Shown in pieces: positions 25,819 to 34,612 of a stretch of 64,000 nucleotides of DNA. The translations under genes were made by a program, and so were the position numbers. Origin of the DNA: SHZI01 sp041396045 (lineage in GTDB: Bacteria > Pseudomonadota > Gammaproteobacteria > Steroidobacterales > GCA-2729495); the NCBI GenBank assembly GCA_041396045.1, contig JAWKZI010000008.1:62001-126000 (forward strand), given 5' to 3'. Within the stretch, counting starts at the first letter, position 1, and the number at the start of each line of letters is the position of its first letter. A model generated the notes under the pieces. That model made no database searches and was not told where the DNA came from. It worked only from the letters and a program-made list of their open reading frames with translations.

Positions 25819-27534
25819 ATGTACACGAGCTGTCCGGAATGCGGCACTGTTTTCCGCATCAGTATTCACGATCTGCGCGTGGCCGAGGGCTATGCACGCT
25901 GTGGCCATTGCTCGGCCACCTTCAATGCGCTGGCCACGCTCGCCGACGAACCGCCCCCGACGGTGACCTTGAACCAGTTGGTGCTGCCGACCGAACCTGA
26001 ACCACCGTCCGGCAGTGACGACGCGCTGGAATTCAATATCCCGGAAGACAGCTGGACAAATTTCTTCGAAAAAGAGATGCCGACGGCGCCTTCGTTTGCC
26101 GTTGATGAAAGCAAGCCCGGCGATGACGCGGAACCTGAACAGGCTGACGAGCCGGTTCAGGCTCCAGAACCGGAGCCAGAACCGGAACCGGAACCGGAAC
26201 CGCTGCCGGAGCCTGAACCGCCGGAGCCCGATATCGGTGCCGGCATCGGCTCGGACACCGTAGACCAGGCAGGCCTCTATCGTGCTCTGGCAACCGAAGC
26301 GGCCGAGTCAGACGATCAGGACGACAGCAGGTGGGGCGCTCCTGAAACGAACACGGAGCACGTCAGTGAACCGGCGCACGAGGAACCCGCTAATGCGCCC
26401 GAGCAGGACCCGGATGAAGACTCAGAGCAAGGTTACAGGCAAAGCGCAGAGCAAGACTCACTTCAGGACCATGCCCAAGACTCAGTCCAGAACCTTGGCC
26501 AGAACCTTGGCCAGAACCTTGGCCAGAACCATGGCCAGAACCATGGCCAGAACCATGGCCAGAACCTTGGCCAGAACCTTGGCCGGGACCTGGTCCAGAG
26601 CGCGGAACCCTCCCCGACGCAGAACTCCGAGTACGATCAGGAGCACGATCCGATTTATGGCCCGGTACATGGTCCGGAGCCACTCCACAGCGACGACGAC
26701 TGGCAGGCACTTCTTGACGAGGTTGCCGAAGATGATCCCGCCGCAAAGCCCGTGTATGTAATCAGCGAGGATCAAACCGGCAGCGAAAACGACGATGGCC
26801 CGCTGGACGTACCAATGGCACTGGAAAATGCCTGGGATGAATCGGTGCTGGACCGTACCTCATCACCAGCGCCCCTGCCCGCTGACTTTGCAGCGCACCT
26901 TGATGTGCCAGACGAGCTCGCAGACACGGAGGCCAGCCGGCTGCAGCCGGCGGTGGCCGATCAACCCTTTGTCTGGACACCACCCGTGCGCCCGGCAGAG
27001 AAGAGTTCACTCAGCCGATGGATCTACGGCGTCGGATCTGCGTTGCTCGCTTTGGCACTGATAACCCAGGTAATTCACCACCAACGCGACCGCCTGGCGA
27101 CGTACCCGGCACTGACCGAACCAATGACACGGCTATATGCCGCGCTAGACCTTCCACTGTGGCCGGCCTGGGATCTGCGATCCTATGAAGTCCGCAATTA
27201 TGAAGCGGTTGCCGACCGCACCAGCCGCGGTGCTCTGGACGTGCTGGCCCGCATTGCGGTCGTCGGTAGCGAGCCTGTAGGCCTGCCGCTGGTACGCATC
27301 TCACTCAGCGACCGCTTCGGGAAATCGCTGGGATCTCGCGTGTTTAAACCCTCGGAATATCTTGGAAAGAACCAGGCACCGCGCGAACCGGTGAGCCCTG
27401 GCACCATGATTCCGGTGGACATCCACCTGAAAGATCCAGGCACCGATGCGCAAGGTATTGATATCGATGTCTGCCTGATGAATCGACGCAATGGAATCAC
27501 GTGTCGCAACGGGCAGGATCCCTTCGCTCGCTGA
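25819..27534 (+). CDS. Zinc-ribbon and DUF3426 membrane protein with variable acidic/repeat linker
   Basis: 571 residues. The N-terminal zinc ribbon has C5-x2-C8 and C28-x2-C31 (MJ0042 type). A very long acidic, Pro/Glu-rich and Gln/Asn/Gly-rich linker spans about residues 50-390, with eight QNLG/QNHG tetrapeptides encoded by a 12-bp tandem repeat at 26488-26583. One transmembrane helix (SRWIYGVGSALLALALI) is followed by the C-terminal DUF3426 domain (residues 415-571). The family commonly lies between prmA and fis, as here. The function is unknown; the linker is much longer than usual for the family as I remember it. Confidence 0.8.
   Translation: MYTSCPECGTVFRISIHDLRVAEGYARCGHCSATFNALATLADEPPPTVTLNQLVLPTEPEPPSGSDDALEFNIPEDSWTNFFEKEMPTAPSFAVDESKPGDDAEPEQADEPVQAPEPEPEPEPEPEPLPEPEPPEPDIGAGIGSDTVDQAGLYRALATEAAESDDQDDSRWGAPETNTEHVSEPAHEEPANAPEQDPDEDSEQGYRQSAEQDSLQDHAQDSVQNLGQNLGQNLGQNHGQNHGQNHGQNLGQNLGRDLVQSAEPSPTQNSEYDQEHDPIYGPVHGPEPLHSDDDWQALLDEVAEDDPAAKPVYVISEDQTGSENDDGPLDVPMALENAWDESVLDRTSSPAPLPADFAAHLDVPDELADTEASRLQPAVADQPFVWTPPVRPAEKSSLSRWIYGVGSALLALALITQVIHHQRDRLATYPALTEPMTRLYAALDLPLWPAWDLRSYEVRNYEAVADRTSRGALDVLARIAVVGSEPVGLPLVRISLSDRFGKSLGSRVFKPSEYLGKNQAPREPVSPGTMIPVDIHLKDPGTDAQGIDIDVCLMNRRNGITCRNGQDPFAR
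26488..26583 (+). repeat. Eight tandem copies of a 12-bp coding repeat
   Basis: Unit CAGAACC(T/A)TGGC repeated eight times without interruption, copies 4-6 carrying A in place of T (encoding QNHG where the others encode QNLG). Being a multiple of three, gain or loss of units would change linker length without frame loss. Confidence 0.9.
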
Positions 27535-27802
27535 ACTCACTTCACGAATCGCGCGCAACTGTTTGTCTGAAGACAGGGCACGTCAAGTATGTAATCACCG
27601 CAAGAGATGTGCTGAGCAAATGCCCAGCACAAGCGACCATCGTGGTATGCTTCCTGAACTCGCTGCCGGCCAAAAAACTCTTCGATGAACCGCGGCGAAA
27701 ATCCAGATGTATTGCAGTTCAGGATTGACAAACTACGCCATTGGTGACTCACACCGCGGCGCGGTTAACGGGTTTGACTTCTTTGCAGGGAGTGAGTGAA
27801 CG

Positions 27803-28129
27803 GTGGCAAAAGGTGCACGCGGCAAGTCAACAACAAAGAAGAACGGCGTAAACCGAAATGGTGCATCGATCGTTCACGCCTCTGCAGTCCGCGTGAAGAA
27901 TCGTCCACTGCGCGACTACACTGAAGAAGCCTTGCAAAAATATTTTGGCGATCTGAATGGCCACCGCCCGGGAGATCTTTATGAACTGGTGCTGGGCGAA
28001 GTTGAAGAACCGTTGTTCAAGACCGTCCTTGACTACACCAAAGGCAATCAGAGCGTGGCCGCCGACATCCTCGGCATCAATCGCGCCACACTGCGCAAGA
28101 AGCTCCGACACTACCAGCTGCTCGCTTAA
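27803..28129 (+). CDS. fis: DNA-binding protein Fis
   Basis: 108 residues starting at GTG 27803. Nucleoid-associated homodimer that bends DNA and activates rRNA and other promoters. The C-terminal helix-turn-helix DYTKGNQSVAADILGINRATLRKKL is family-typical (shown here only in part: GNQSVAADILGINRATLRK). The N-terminus has a basic extension (AKGARGKSTTKKNG) longer than in E. coli Fis. It precedes purH by 28 bases; the 268-base gap upstream probably holds its promoter. Confidence 0.95.
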   Translation: MAKGARGKSTTKKNGVNRNGASIVHASAVRVKNRPLRDYTEEALQKYFGDLNGHRPGDLYELVLGEVEEPLFKTVLDYTKGNQSVAADILGINRATLRKKLRHYQLLA

Positions 28130-28157
28130 GTCCGTCCGGCACTGACGGCAAACCGCT

Positions 28158-29714
28158 ATGGCACGCTCCATGAGCCGCGCACTACTTAGTGTTTCCGACA
28201 AGGACGGCATTGTTGAGCTGGCCTCCGGATTGCAGCAGCTCGGTTTCGACCTGGTCTCCACCGGCGGCACTGCTGCTGCACTGCGGGAAGCCGGGTTGAA
28301 TGTGACGGATGTATCTGAAATTACAGGCTTTCCCGAGATCATGGACGGTCGCGTCAAAACCCTCCACCCGGCCATCCACGGCGGCCTGCTCGGACGGCGA
28401 GACATTGATGGCGAGGTGATGAACAAGCATCGTATCGAGCCTATCGACCTGCTCGTCGTCAACCTGTATCCCTTTGAAGCCACGGTGAGTCGCGCCGGCT
28501 GTACGCGTGCAGACGCCATCGAAAACATCGACATCGGCGGCCCGGCCATGCTGCGCGCCGCTGCGAAAAACCACGAGGCGGTTGCCGTGGTGGTCGATCC
28601 CACCGACTACGCACGCGTGTTGACTGAACTTGAATCGAACGGCAACGTCAGCAAGGACACACGCCGCTATCTCGCTCGCAAGGTATTTGCGCACACGGCT
28701 GTTTACGATGCCGCGGTATTCAACTGGTTACGCAATGCCGACGGCGATACCGGATTGCCAGACAATCTGCCGATTGGACTGCGTCTCAAGGACACCCTGC
28801 GTTACGGCGAGAATCCACATCAACGCGCCGGCCTGTACACCTTGCCAGGCAGCGCCTCCGATACTGTGGTCGGCGCGACGCTGCATCAAGGCAAGGAACT
28901 GTCATTCAACAACCTGGCCGATGCGGATGCTGCCCTCGAATGTGTGCGGGCACTCGCCACTCCGGCCTGCGTGATTGTCAAGCATGCCAATCCCTGTGGC
29001 GTGGGTGTTGCGACGACGACAATCGAAGCGTATGAAAAGGCCTATGCAACGGACCCTACTTCGGCATTCGGTGGCATCATTGCATTTAATGCACCGGTCG
29101 ACGGCGCTTTGGCTGCCACGATGGTGGAACGTCAGTTTGTCGAGGTGATGGTGGCAACGCACTACACGCCAGAAGCGCTCACCGCGTTCGCGCGCAAACC
29201 GAATATCCGCGTACTGGAAACCGGGCCGTTGCGCCCGGCGCTGCCGCCCACGCTGCGTGTTGAGCAACTCGAAGGTGGCATGCTGGTACAGGACGCCGAT
29301 GTGGCCTCGCTGCCAGACGACGCACTGCGCGTGGTAACGAAGCGCCAACCCACGGAAGACGAACGTGCCGACGCTGAACTGGCCTGGAAGCTGGTCCGCT
29401 CGGTGAAATCCAACGCCATATTGTTTGTCCACGATGGCGCCACCATTGGCATCGGCGCTGGCCAGATGAGTCGAGTAATGAGCGTGCGAATTGCGGCGTG
29501 GAAGGCCGAGGAAGCCGGCCTGAAGGTCGCCGGCGCCACGATGGCTTCCGACGCCTTTTTCCCGTTCCGTGACGGTGTAGACCTGGCCGCCAGCTTCGGG
29601 ATCCGCACCATCATCCAGCCCGGCGGCTCCATGCGCGATGCCGAAGTGATTGCCGCCGCCGACGAACACGACATCGCCATGCTTTTCACCGGCATGCGCC
29701 ATTTCCGCCACTGA
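28158..29714 (+). CDS. purH: Bifunctional AICAR transformylase/IMP cyclohydrolase
   Basis: 518 residues; catalyses the last two steps of IMP synthesis. The N-terminal cyclohydrolase (MGS-like) domain covers about residues 1-200 with RALLSVSDKDGIVELA, STGGTAAAL and GRVKTLHPAIHGGLL. The transformylase domain follows, with LRYGENPHQRAGLY, the catalytic Lys-His in VIVKHANPCGVG, and SDAFFPFRDGVDLA near the end. A start at ATG 28170 is equally plausible. Followed by purD, a standard pairing. Confidence 0.97.
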   Translation: MARSMSRALLSVSDKDGIVELASGLQQLGFDLVSTGGTAAALREAGLNVTDVSEITGFPEIMDGRVKTLHPAIHGGLLGRRDIDGEVMNKHRIEPIDLLVVNLYPFEATVSRAGCTRADAIENIDIGGPAMLRAAAKNHEAVAVVVDPTDYARVLTELESNGNVSKDTRRYLARKVFAHTAVYDAAVFNWLRNADGDTGLPDNLPIGLRLKDTLRYGENPHQRAGLYTLPGSASDTVVGATLHQGKELSFNNLADADAALECVRALATPACVIVKHANPCGVGVATTTIEAYEKAYATDPTSAFGGIIAFNAPVDGALAATMVERQFVEVMVATHYTPEALTAFARKPNIRVLETGPLRPALPPTLRVEQLEGGMLVQDADVASLPDDALRVVTKRQPTEDERADAELAWKLVRSVKSNAILFVHDGATIGIGAGQMSRVMSVRIAAWKAEEAGLKVAGATMASDAFFPFRDGVDLAASFGIRTIIQPGGSMRDAEVIAAADEHDIAMLFTGMRHFRH

Positions 29715-29734
29715 TATGCCTGCACTACCCTGAA

Positions 29735-31024
29735 ATGAAAATTCTCGTTATCGGCTCCGGCGGCCGCGAACACGCTATCGCCTGGAAGCTTGCCCAATCC
29801 CCCGACGTTGAAGTCGTCATCGTCGCGCCCGGCAATGCTGGCACCGCGCTAGAACCCGGGGTTCGAAATGCGCCCGTCGCCGCCGATGATCTCGACGGCC
29901 TGGTTAAACTTGCGCAAGCCGAGCACGTCGGCCTCACCATCGTTGGACCCGAAGCACCGCTGGCCTCCGGCATCGTCGATCGTTTCTGGAGTGTGGGTCT
30001 GCGGATTTTCGGACCACGCATGCACGCTGCACGACTGGAAAGCTCCAAGACCTTTGCCAAGGAATTCATGGTTCGCCACCGGATTCCGACCGCAGTACAT
30101 GCCTCGTTCAGCGACGTGGATGAGGCACGCGCCTATCTTGAACAGGTCGGCGCACCCATTGTTGTGAAGGCCGACGGACTGGCTGGCGGCAAGGGCGTGA
30201 TCGTCGCTCAAACCATTGAGGAAGCCCACGCTGCCGTCACCGACATGCTTGATGACCGCCGCTTCGGAGACGCTGGTGCCCGCGTAGTGATCGAAGAAGT
30301 CCTGGCCGGCGAAGAAGCCAGCTTCATCGCAATGATCGGCGTCGATGGCGCCATCCTGCCGCTTGCCACCTCGCAGGATCACAAGGCCAGGGATGACGGC
30401 GACAAAGGCCCCAACACGGGCGGCATGGGCGCCTATTCGCCCGCTCCCGTGATTAACGACGCCATCGCCCAGCGCGTCCTGAATGAGGTCATGCGTCCGG
30501 TGGTCGAAGGCCTGCGCGCCGAAGGCATACGCTACTCGGGCTTTCTGTACGCCGGGTTGATGATCGCCGCTGATGGCACACCGAAGGTGCTTGAGTTCAA
30601 CTGCCGCTTCGGCGACCCCGAAACCCAGCCGATCCTGTTCCGCCTCAAGTCCGATCTGCTACTGCTCATCGAAGCTGCGCTGGACGGCAATCTCGGCAAA
30701 GCCAGGGTCGAGTGGGATCCTCGCCCGGCTCTGGGCGTCGTCATGGCGGCTAACGGTTATCCGCAGAAATACCGGCAGGGCGACGTGATTACCGGACTGC
30801 CCACCACGTCCTCCAAAACCAGCAAGGTCTTTCACGGCGGCACCGGCCGCAATACCAGCGAAGAGATCGTGACCCGCGGCGGCCGCGTATTGTGTGTGGT
30901 TGGCACGGGCAACACCATCAGCGATGCCCAGGCCGAAGCCTATCGCGTGGTCAAACAAATCTACTTCGACGGTGCGATCTACCGCACTGATATCGGCTAC
31001 CGCGCGATCGCGCGCGGCTTGTAG
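29735..31024 (+). CDS. purD: Phosphoribosylamine-glycine ligase (GAR synthetase)
   Basis: 429 residues; ATP-grasp enzyme joining glycine to phosphoribosylamine in purine synthesis. Conserved: MKILVIGSGGREHAIAWKLA at the N-terminus, the ATP loop VVKADGLAGGKGVIVA, EEVLAGEEAS, GGMGAYSPAPV and LEFNCRFGDPETQ. It lies 20 bases after purH, so both are probably transcribed from one promoter with fis upstream. Confidence 0.97.
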   Translation: MKILVIGSGGREHAIAWKLAQSPDVEVVIVAPGNAGTALEPGVRNAPVAADDLDGLVKLAQAEHVGLTIVGPEAPLASGIVDRFWSVGLRIFGPRMHAARLESSKTFAKEFMVRHRIPTAVHASFSDVDEARAYLEQVGAPIVVKADGLAGGKGVIVAQTIEEAHAAVTDMLDDRRFGDAGARVVIEEVLAGEEASFIAMIGVDGAILPLATSQDHKARDDGDKGPNTGGMGAYSPAPVINDAIAQRVLNEVMRPVVEGLRAEGIRYSGFLYAGLMIAADGTPKVLEFNCRFGDPETQPILFRLKSDLLLLIEAALDGNLGKARVEWDPRPALGVVMAANGYPQKYRQGDVITGLPTTSSKTSKVFHGGTGRNTSEEIVTRGGRVLCVVGTGNTISDAQAEAYRVVKQIYFDGAIYRTDIGYRAIARGL

Positions 31025-31034
31025 GGGAACCACA

Positions 31035-31226
31035 ATGCTGGATTTCGGATACAGCGGGCTCCTGGGCCTCCTGATACTGATTGGGGATATCTGGGCAATT
31101 ATCAATATTTTCCAAAGCGATGTTTCCAACGGGAAGAAGCTGATCTGGATCGTCGCAGTGGTGCTGCTGCCCGTGCTCGGCCTGATCCTCTGGTTCTTCC
31201 TTGGACCACGCGACCGCAGGACGTAA
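31035..31226 (+). CDS. Small membrane protein with PLD-nuclease N-terminal (PLDc_N) domain
   Basis: 63 residues with two hydrophobic helices and the signature WIVAVVLLPVLGLILWFFLG ending in a basic GPRDRRT, as in the N-terminal part of cardiolipin synthases and in many stand-alone small proteins. The ATG at 31035 follows GGGGAA and lies ten bases after purD, so it is likely translated from the purD transcript. Its function as a separate protein is unknown. Confidence 0.75.
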   Translation: MLDFGYSGLLGLLILIGDIWAIINIFQSDVSNGKKLIWIVAVVLLPVLGLILWFFLGPRDRRT

Positions 31227-31250
31227 CACAGGGTCAGGCTCGACGAATAC

Positions 31251-31484
31251 ATGGCAACTCTGGTCATGCAGATCAAGGTCAAGCCCAGGGCGCGCGTCTC
31301 TTCGTTAGAGCAGGAATCTGATGGCACCTGGCTGGCCAGCCTCAAGTCGGCTCCGGTTGATGGCAAAGCCAACAGCGAGCTCGTTGCCCTGGTTGCCGAG
31401 CGCCTCAACTGCCGCAAGGCCGCGGTTACGATCAAGTCTGGTGCCTCCGGCCGGACCAAACTGGTCCGGGTCGAAACCGAGTGA
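31251..31484 (+). CDS. DUF167 (YggU) family protein
   Basis: 77 residues with the family pattern IKVKPRARVSSL at the N-terminus, APVDGKANSELVALVAERL in the middle and SGASGRTKLVRVE at the end. Small alpha/beta cytoplasmic protein of unknown function, usually annotated YggU. Same strand and close after the PLDc_N gene. Confidence 0.85.
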   Translation: MATLVMQIKVKPRARVSSLEQESDGTWLASLKSAPVDGKANSELVALVAERLNCRKAAVTIKSGASGRTKLVRVETE

Positions 31485-31524
31485 GCCTCAACAAATAATC
31501 GTAGCGCGCATCTGGTAGCACAAC

Positions 31525-31956
31525 ATGCGCTTATGGTCATTGCACCCGAAGTATCTGGATCCGAAGGGGCTGGTGGCCCTTTGGCGTGAGGCCCTGCTTG
31601 CCAAAGCCGTCTTGCGTGGCGACACACAAGGCTACACTCGACACCCGCAACTGGAGCGCTTCTGCACGCATCCGCAGACACGCTCAGCCATCAATGCCTA
31701 TTTGGCTGCAGTCCACGACGAAGCAACGAGTCGTGGCTACAACTTCAACCGTTCCAAGGTTGGTCCGGTCCGGACGGTGCAAAGCATTGCGGTTAATTCG
31801 GGCCAGCTTGAATTTGAATGGCGTCACTTACAAAAGAAGCTGTTGATTCGCAGCCAGGTGGTGCATGCGCGGTGGAGCAAGGTCGTCAACCCTGCATGTC
31901 ACCCGTTGTTTCACCGCCAGCCGGGTCCGGTGGCATCATGGGAGCGGGGGCAGTGA
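31525..31956 (+). CDS. Pyrimidine-dimer DNA glycosylase/endonuclease V family protein
   Basis: 143 residues. The opening MRLWSLHPKYLDPKGLVALW with LLAKAVLRGDTQGYTRHPQL is characteristic of Pyr_excise proteins related to T4 DenV, which cut UV-induced cyclobutane dimers; Arg3 and Glu residues take part in catalysis in DenV. The remainder is helical and basic. The family is widespread, and many cellular members are of unproven activity. Confidence 0.8.
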   Translation: MRLWSLHPKYLDPKGLVALWREALLAKAVLRGDTQGYTRHPQLERFCTHPQTRSAINAYLAAVHDEATSRGYNFNRSKVGPVRTVQSIAVNSGQLEFEWRHLQKKLLIRSQVVHARWSKVVNPACHPLFHRQPGPVASWERGQ

Positions 31957-32064
31957 CACCCGCCCCTTCGTTGACGCGGACAGTCGCCGGCAAGCCGGAT
32001 ACCCGCAGTGAATGATGATCACGCGTCGACAGCAGCTTGAATCAGCAGCCAGAAAGGAACCCAC

Positions 32065-32268
32065 GTGCCATTCGTAAACATCAAGGTCACGAAGGAAGGC
32101 GTTTCCTCCGAACAGAAAGCGGAATTGATTGCTGGAGTAACCACACTTCTGCAGCGTGTTCTCAACAAAAACCCTGCCAGTACAGTTGTACTCATCGAGG
32201 AAATCGAAGCCGATAACTGGGGTGTCGGCGGGGAACAGGTCACACGCCGACGCTCAAAGGGGACGTAA
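32065..32268 (+). CDS. 4-oxalocrotonate tautomerase family protein
   Basis: 67 residues starting at GTG. After removal of the initiator, Pro1 (PFVNIKVTKEGVSSEQKAEL) is the catalytic base of the tautomerase superfamily. Typical members isomerise 2-hydroxymuconate in catechol degradation; the substrate here is unknown. The stop overlaps the ATG of a VOC protein (TAATG), so the two are coupled. Confidence 0.85.
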   Translation: MPFVNIKVTKEGVSSEQKAELIAGVTTLLQRVLNKNPASTVVLIEEIEADNWGVGGEQVTRRRSKGT

Positions 32269-32657
32269 TGGACACCCTCGGCATTCATCACCTGGGTCTG
32301 GCGGTGTCAGATCTCGACGCCACCACAGGGTTTTTCGTGAATTGTCTCGGTTGGTCGGTAGTCCGCGAAGTGCCCGAATATCCGGCAAAGTTCGTGTCAA
32401 ATGGCAGCGCGTTTCTTACGTTCTGGCAAGTCGAGCCAGGAAGCGGAACCTTTGACAGAAGAAAGCAGGTTGGACTTCACCATGTAGCCATCAGCGTGAC
32501 CGACGAGAGCAGCCTTAAAGATATCTTCGAGCGGGTCTCACGCTTCCCCAGGGTTGTGGTGGAGTTTCCGCCGGAATTGCTGGCGGGAGGGCCAGCTCGA
32601 CACTTTATGATCTACGAGCCAAGCGGGATCCGGCTCGAATTCATATACGCTCCTTGA
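32268..32657 (+). CDS. VOC (glyoxalase/bleomycin-resistance/dioxygenase) family protein
   Basis: 129 residues with the paired beta-alpha-beta-beta-beta modules of the vicinal oxygen chelate fold. The likely metal ligands are His in GIHHLGLAVSDLD, His in VGLHHVAISVTDES and Glu in PSGIRLEFIYAP. Activity could be a lyase, isomerase or extradiol dioxygenase; the sequence does not decide. Translationally coupled to the tautomerase gene. Confidence 0.82.
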   Translation: MDTLGIHHLGLAVSDLDATTGFFVNCLGWSVVREVPEYPAKFVSNGSAFLTFWQVEPGSGTFDRRKQVGLHHVAISVTDESSLKDIFERVSRFPRVVVEFPPELLAGGPARHFMIYEPSGIRLEFIYAP

Positions 32658-32720
32658 GCGCTGATCGCGCTATGCCGCTGACGCCTGCCCCGGTCACCCG
32701 CTTTTGATGACACTGTTGCA

Positions 32721-33677
32721 TCACAGGCGCCTGGCCAGTTCATCCAGCGATTCCCGAGTCGCTTTGCGGCGTAGATAGTTGGTAGCCAGCCGATCAAGTG
32801 CGGCGATGTTGGTTGCGCTGGTGTCGTCGGTGTCGTCGAGCCCGGTCGTGAGATCGGTCTGCAGGCGGAAGTAACCGTCTCCGACGAGTTGCCGGGCGAT
32901 GTAATCAACCGAATCAGTATTCCCGTCGAACAGCACATCGATGATTGGCACTGCCCATTCCAGCGCACCCCATTCCTGCGCCTGGCGCAAACTGATCGGC
33001 CGGTTGCGGGCGCCGCTGCCCACTGACAAAACCGTAAGATCACTGCATTGGGTGACGCCCTGGTCGCGACGCATGGCTTCCGCAATCGCCAGTGCCGTCG
33101 GGTTGTTGGCAACCACACCACCGTCGATCATCGACCGCGGCTTGTTCTCGACCGGCATGGCGAAAGCCGGAAAGTACGTCGGCGCCGATGCAGATGCACG
33201 GCAAACCTGCCACACCGGCAAGTTCTGGTGCTCCCGCTTGAAACTCTTGAAAATTATCGGGGTGCGCGACACGGTGTCGTAGCCGGTCACCATCACTGGC
33301 GGCTCCAACTGACCCATCGTGGTCTCGCCAAAAGCTTCGCGCAGTACTTCGTCGAGCCCACGCCCGTCGTACTTCGGCGCCGACGGCCCGTCTCTGAAGA
33401 AGCGGCCGGCGCGTGACCACAACCGCTGTGCCATGCCGGGGAAGATGCGATGCCGCTGTTCCCGGTACAGTGCCACGATCTGTGCGGGTGCCAGCCCGTT
33501 CGCCAGTCCACAGGCGATCAATGCACCGCTGGAACTGCCGGCGTAGAGATCGAAGCTGTCGCGAAGGCCGGGTTTGCCAGCCTGCTTCAGGGCATTTTCT
33601 GCACCTTGCAGCCACAGGCCCGTGACCAGGCCGCGAATGCCGCCGCCATCAAGAGACAGGATGCGTCGCGCTTTCAT
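32721..33677 (-). CDS. Patatin-like phospholipase
   Basis: 318 residues; lipid acyl hydrolase with a Ser-Asp dyad. The oxyanion-hole motif LSLDGGGIRGL is at the N-terminus, the nucleophile is in YAGSSSGALIACGLANG, and the catalytic Asp in MIDGGVVANNPTALA. No signal peptide is visible, so it is cytoplasmic or peripheral to the membrane. It stands alone, convergent with the VOC gene. Some bacterial patatins serve in anti-phage defence, but no partner genes for that (such as a cyclase) are nearby. Confidence 0.9.
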   Translation of the reverse strand: MKARRILSLDGGGIRGLVTGLWLQGAENALKQAGKPGLRDSFDLYAGSSSGALIACGLANGLAPAQIVALYREQRHRIFPGMAQRLWSRAGRFFRDGPSAPKYDGRGLDEVLREAFGETTMGQLEPPVMVTGYDTVSRTPIIFKSFKREHQNLPVWQVCRASASAPTYFPAFAMPVENKPRSMIDGGVVANNPTALAIAEAMRRDQGVTQCSDLTVLSVGSGARNRPISLRQAQEWGALEWAVPIIDVLFDGNTDSVDYIARQLVGDGYFRLQTDLTTGLDDTDDTSATNIAALDRLATNYLRRKATRESLDELARRL

Positions 33678-33743
33678 TGGCGGGCTCCAGAAGGTTTCAT
33701 GGCGACGCTAGCATGAGTTTCAGTGGCGGGGACCCCAAATGGG

Positions 33744-33775
33744 ATGGTGGCGGGACAAAGCTGCCCCGCCACCAT
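33744..33775. terminator. Hairpin downstream of the exported Gly/Ala-rich protein gene
   Basis: ATGGTGGCGGG (33744-33754) pairs perfectly with CCCGCCACCAT (33765-33775) around a ten-base loop. There is no T-run, so it is a possible factor-assisted terminator or mRNA-end stabiliser for the minus-strand gene ending at 33802. Confidence 0.5.
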
Positions 33776-33801
33776 TGCACCGCCAGTTGTCTGGGGCTGG
33801 T

Positions 33802-34503
33802 TTAATGCGTTACAGAAGCGTCGCCCGATGCATTCGCAGAGCCGCTGGCCTGGGCCGAAGACTGGTGCACACCCGGACTATTGGCCTCAAAGGACTTGTT
33901 GCCTTCCGCTGAGGCCGCGAGTGATGGACTACGGGGTGCCATCGACGGCGTTTGCTCCGCTGTCGGCGCATCTTCAGCAGTCGGCGGAGTCGTCGTCGGC
34001 TCGGTTACTTCGCTCGCCATACCCGGCGTGTTGGCAGCGTCATCCGCTGCTTCGGCTGACCGGCTGAGTTGACCGGTGTAGCTGCCGGAGCCAGTTCCAG
34101 CGCCGGTCAGGGTGTTCCCCGCGATGTCAGCTTCTCCAGCCAGCGAATTGGTTGCGTTACCGCTCGCAGCGGCATCCGGTATCTTCGGCGCCGGGCGCGA
34201 GCCCGCCTCGTCTGCGATACCTTTTGTGCGCGAAGCTGCCCGATCACCAGACGCGCTCGCCCGGTCTCCGAGGCTGCCGGCCCGCGACCCGATCCGCCCG
34301 GGGAGATCATGGTTGAAGCCGATGTTGCCACCGGCCTGGCCTATGCCACCGGCGGCACCGGATCCGATACCGGCCACGCCACCACCGACGCCGCCAGCCA
34401 GTCCGCCGTTACCGCCGAGGCCCAGTGGGCCGGCATCGGCAGCCGAGGCGATGATCAGACCCAGTGTGGCGACCGCCGCCAGATAAGTATGTTGCTTGCG
34501 CAT
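33802..34503 (-). CDS. Exported low-complexity Gly/Ala/Ser-rich protein
   Basis: 233 residues. The signal peptide MRKQHTYLAAVATLGLIIASAADAG is clear (quoted in part: AAVATLGLIIASAADA). The mature protein begins with Gly repeats (GLGGNGGLAGGVGGGVAG), then an Arg/Asp-rich stretch, then an Ala/Ser/Thr/Pro-rich tail with no Cys. The ATG at 34503 has AAGGAGAG upstream. No family was recognised; such sequences are usually disordered, surface or envelope proteins. It lies directly downstream of the S8 protease gene on the same strand, about 110 bases apart, so it may be its substrate or partner. Confidence 0.7.
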   Translation of the reverse strand: MRKQHTYLAAVATLGLIIASAADAGPLGLGGNGGLAGGVGGGVAGIGSGAAGGIGQAGGNIGFNHDLPGRIGSRAGSLGDRASASGDRAASRTKGIADEAGSRPAPKIPDAAASGNATNSLAGEADIAGNTLTGAGTGSGSYTGQLSRSAEAADDAANTPGMASEVTEPTTTPPTAEDAPTAEQTPSMAPRSPSLAASAEGNKSFEANSPGVHQSSAQASGSANASGDASVTH

Positions 34504-34612
34504 GAGAGCTCTCCTTGCAAATTCCGCCGCAGTACATCCGCGGCCTTCAAGAAGAACAACGCGTGGTGCCGGCGGTTTCATCCCGGCCACCGGGAATATT
34601 TATGGATTATGT

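Noticed and set aside
26488..26583. Short regular repeats considered as a CRISPR array
   Set aside because: Contiguous 12-bp units without spacers, in frame inside a protein gene.
27501..27728. 75-codon open frame at the DUF3426 end and fis upstream region
   Set aside because: Overlaps the end of the DUF3426 gene in another frame and lacks a ribosome-binding site; the fis upstream region is left as promoter DNA.
32721..33677. Patatin considered as part of an anti-phage signalling system
   Set aside because: No cyclic-nucleotide synthase, ubiquitin-like or NLR-type partner gene is adjacent; neighbours are a VOC protein and an exported low-complexity protein.
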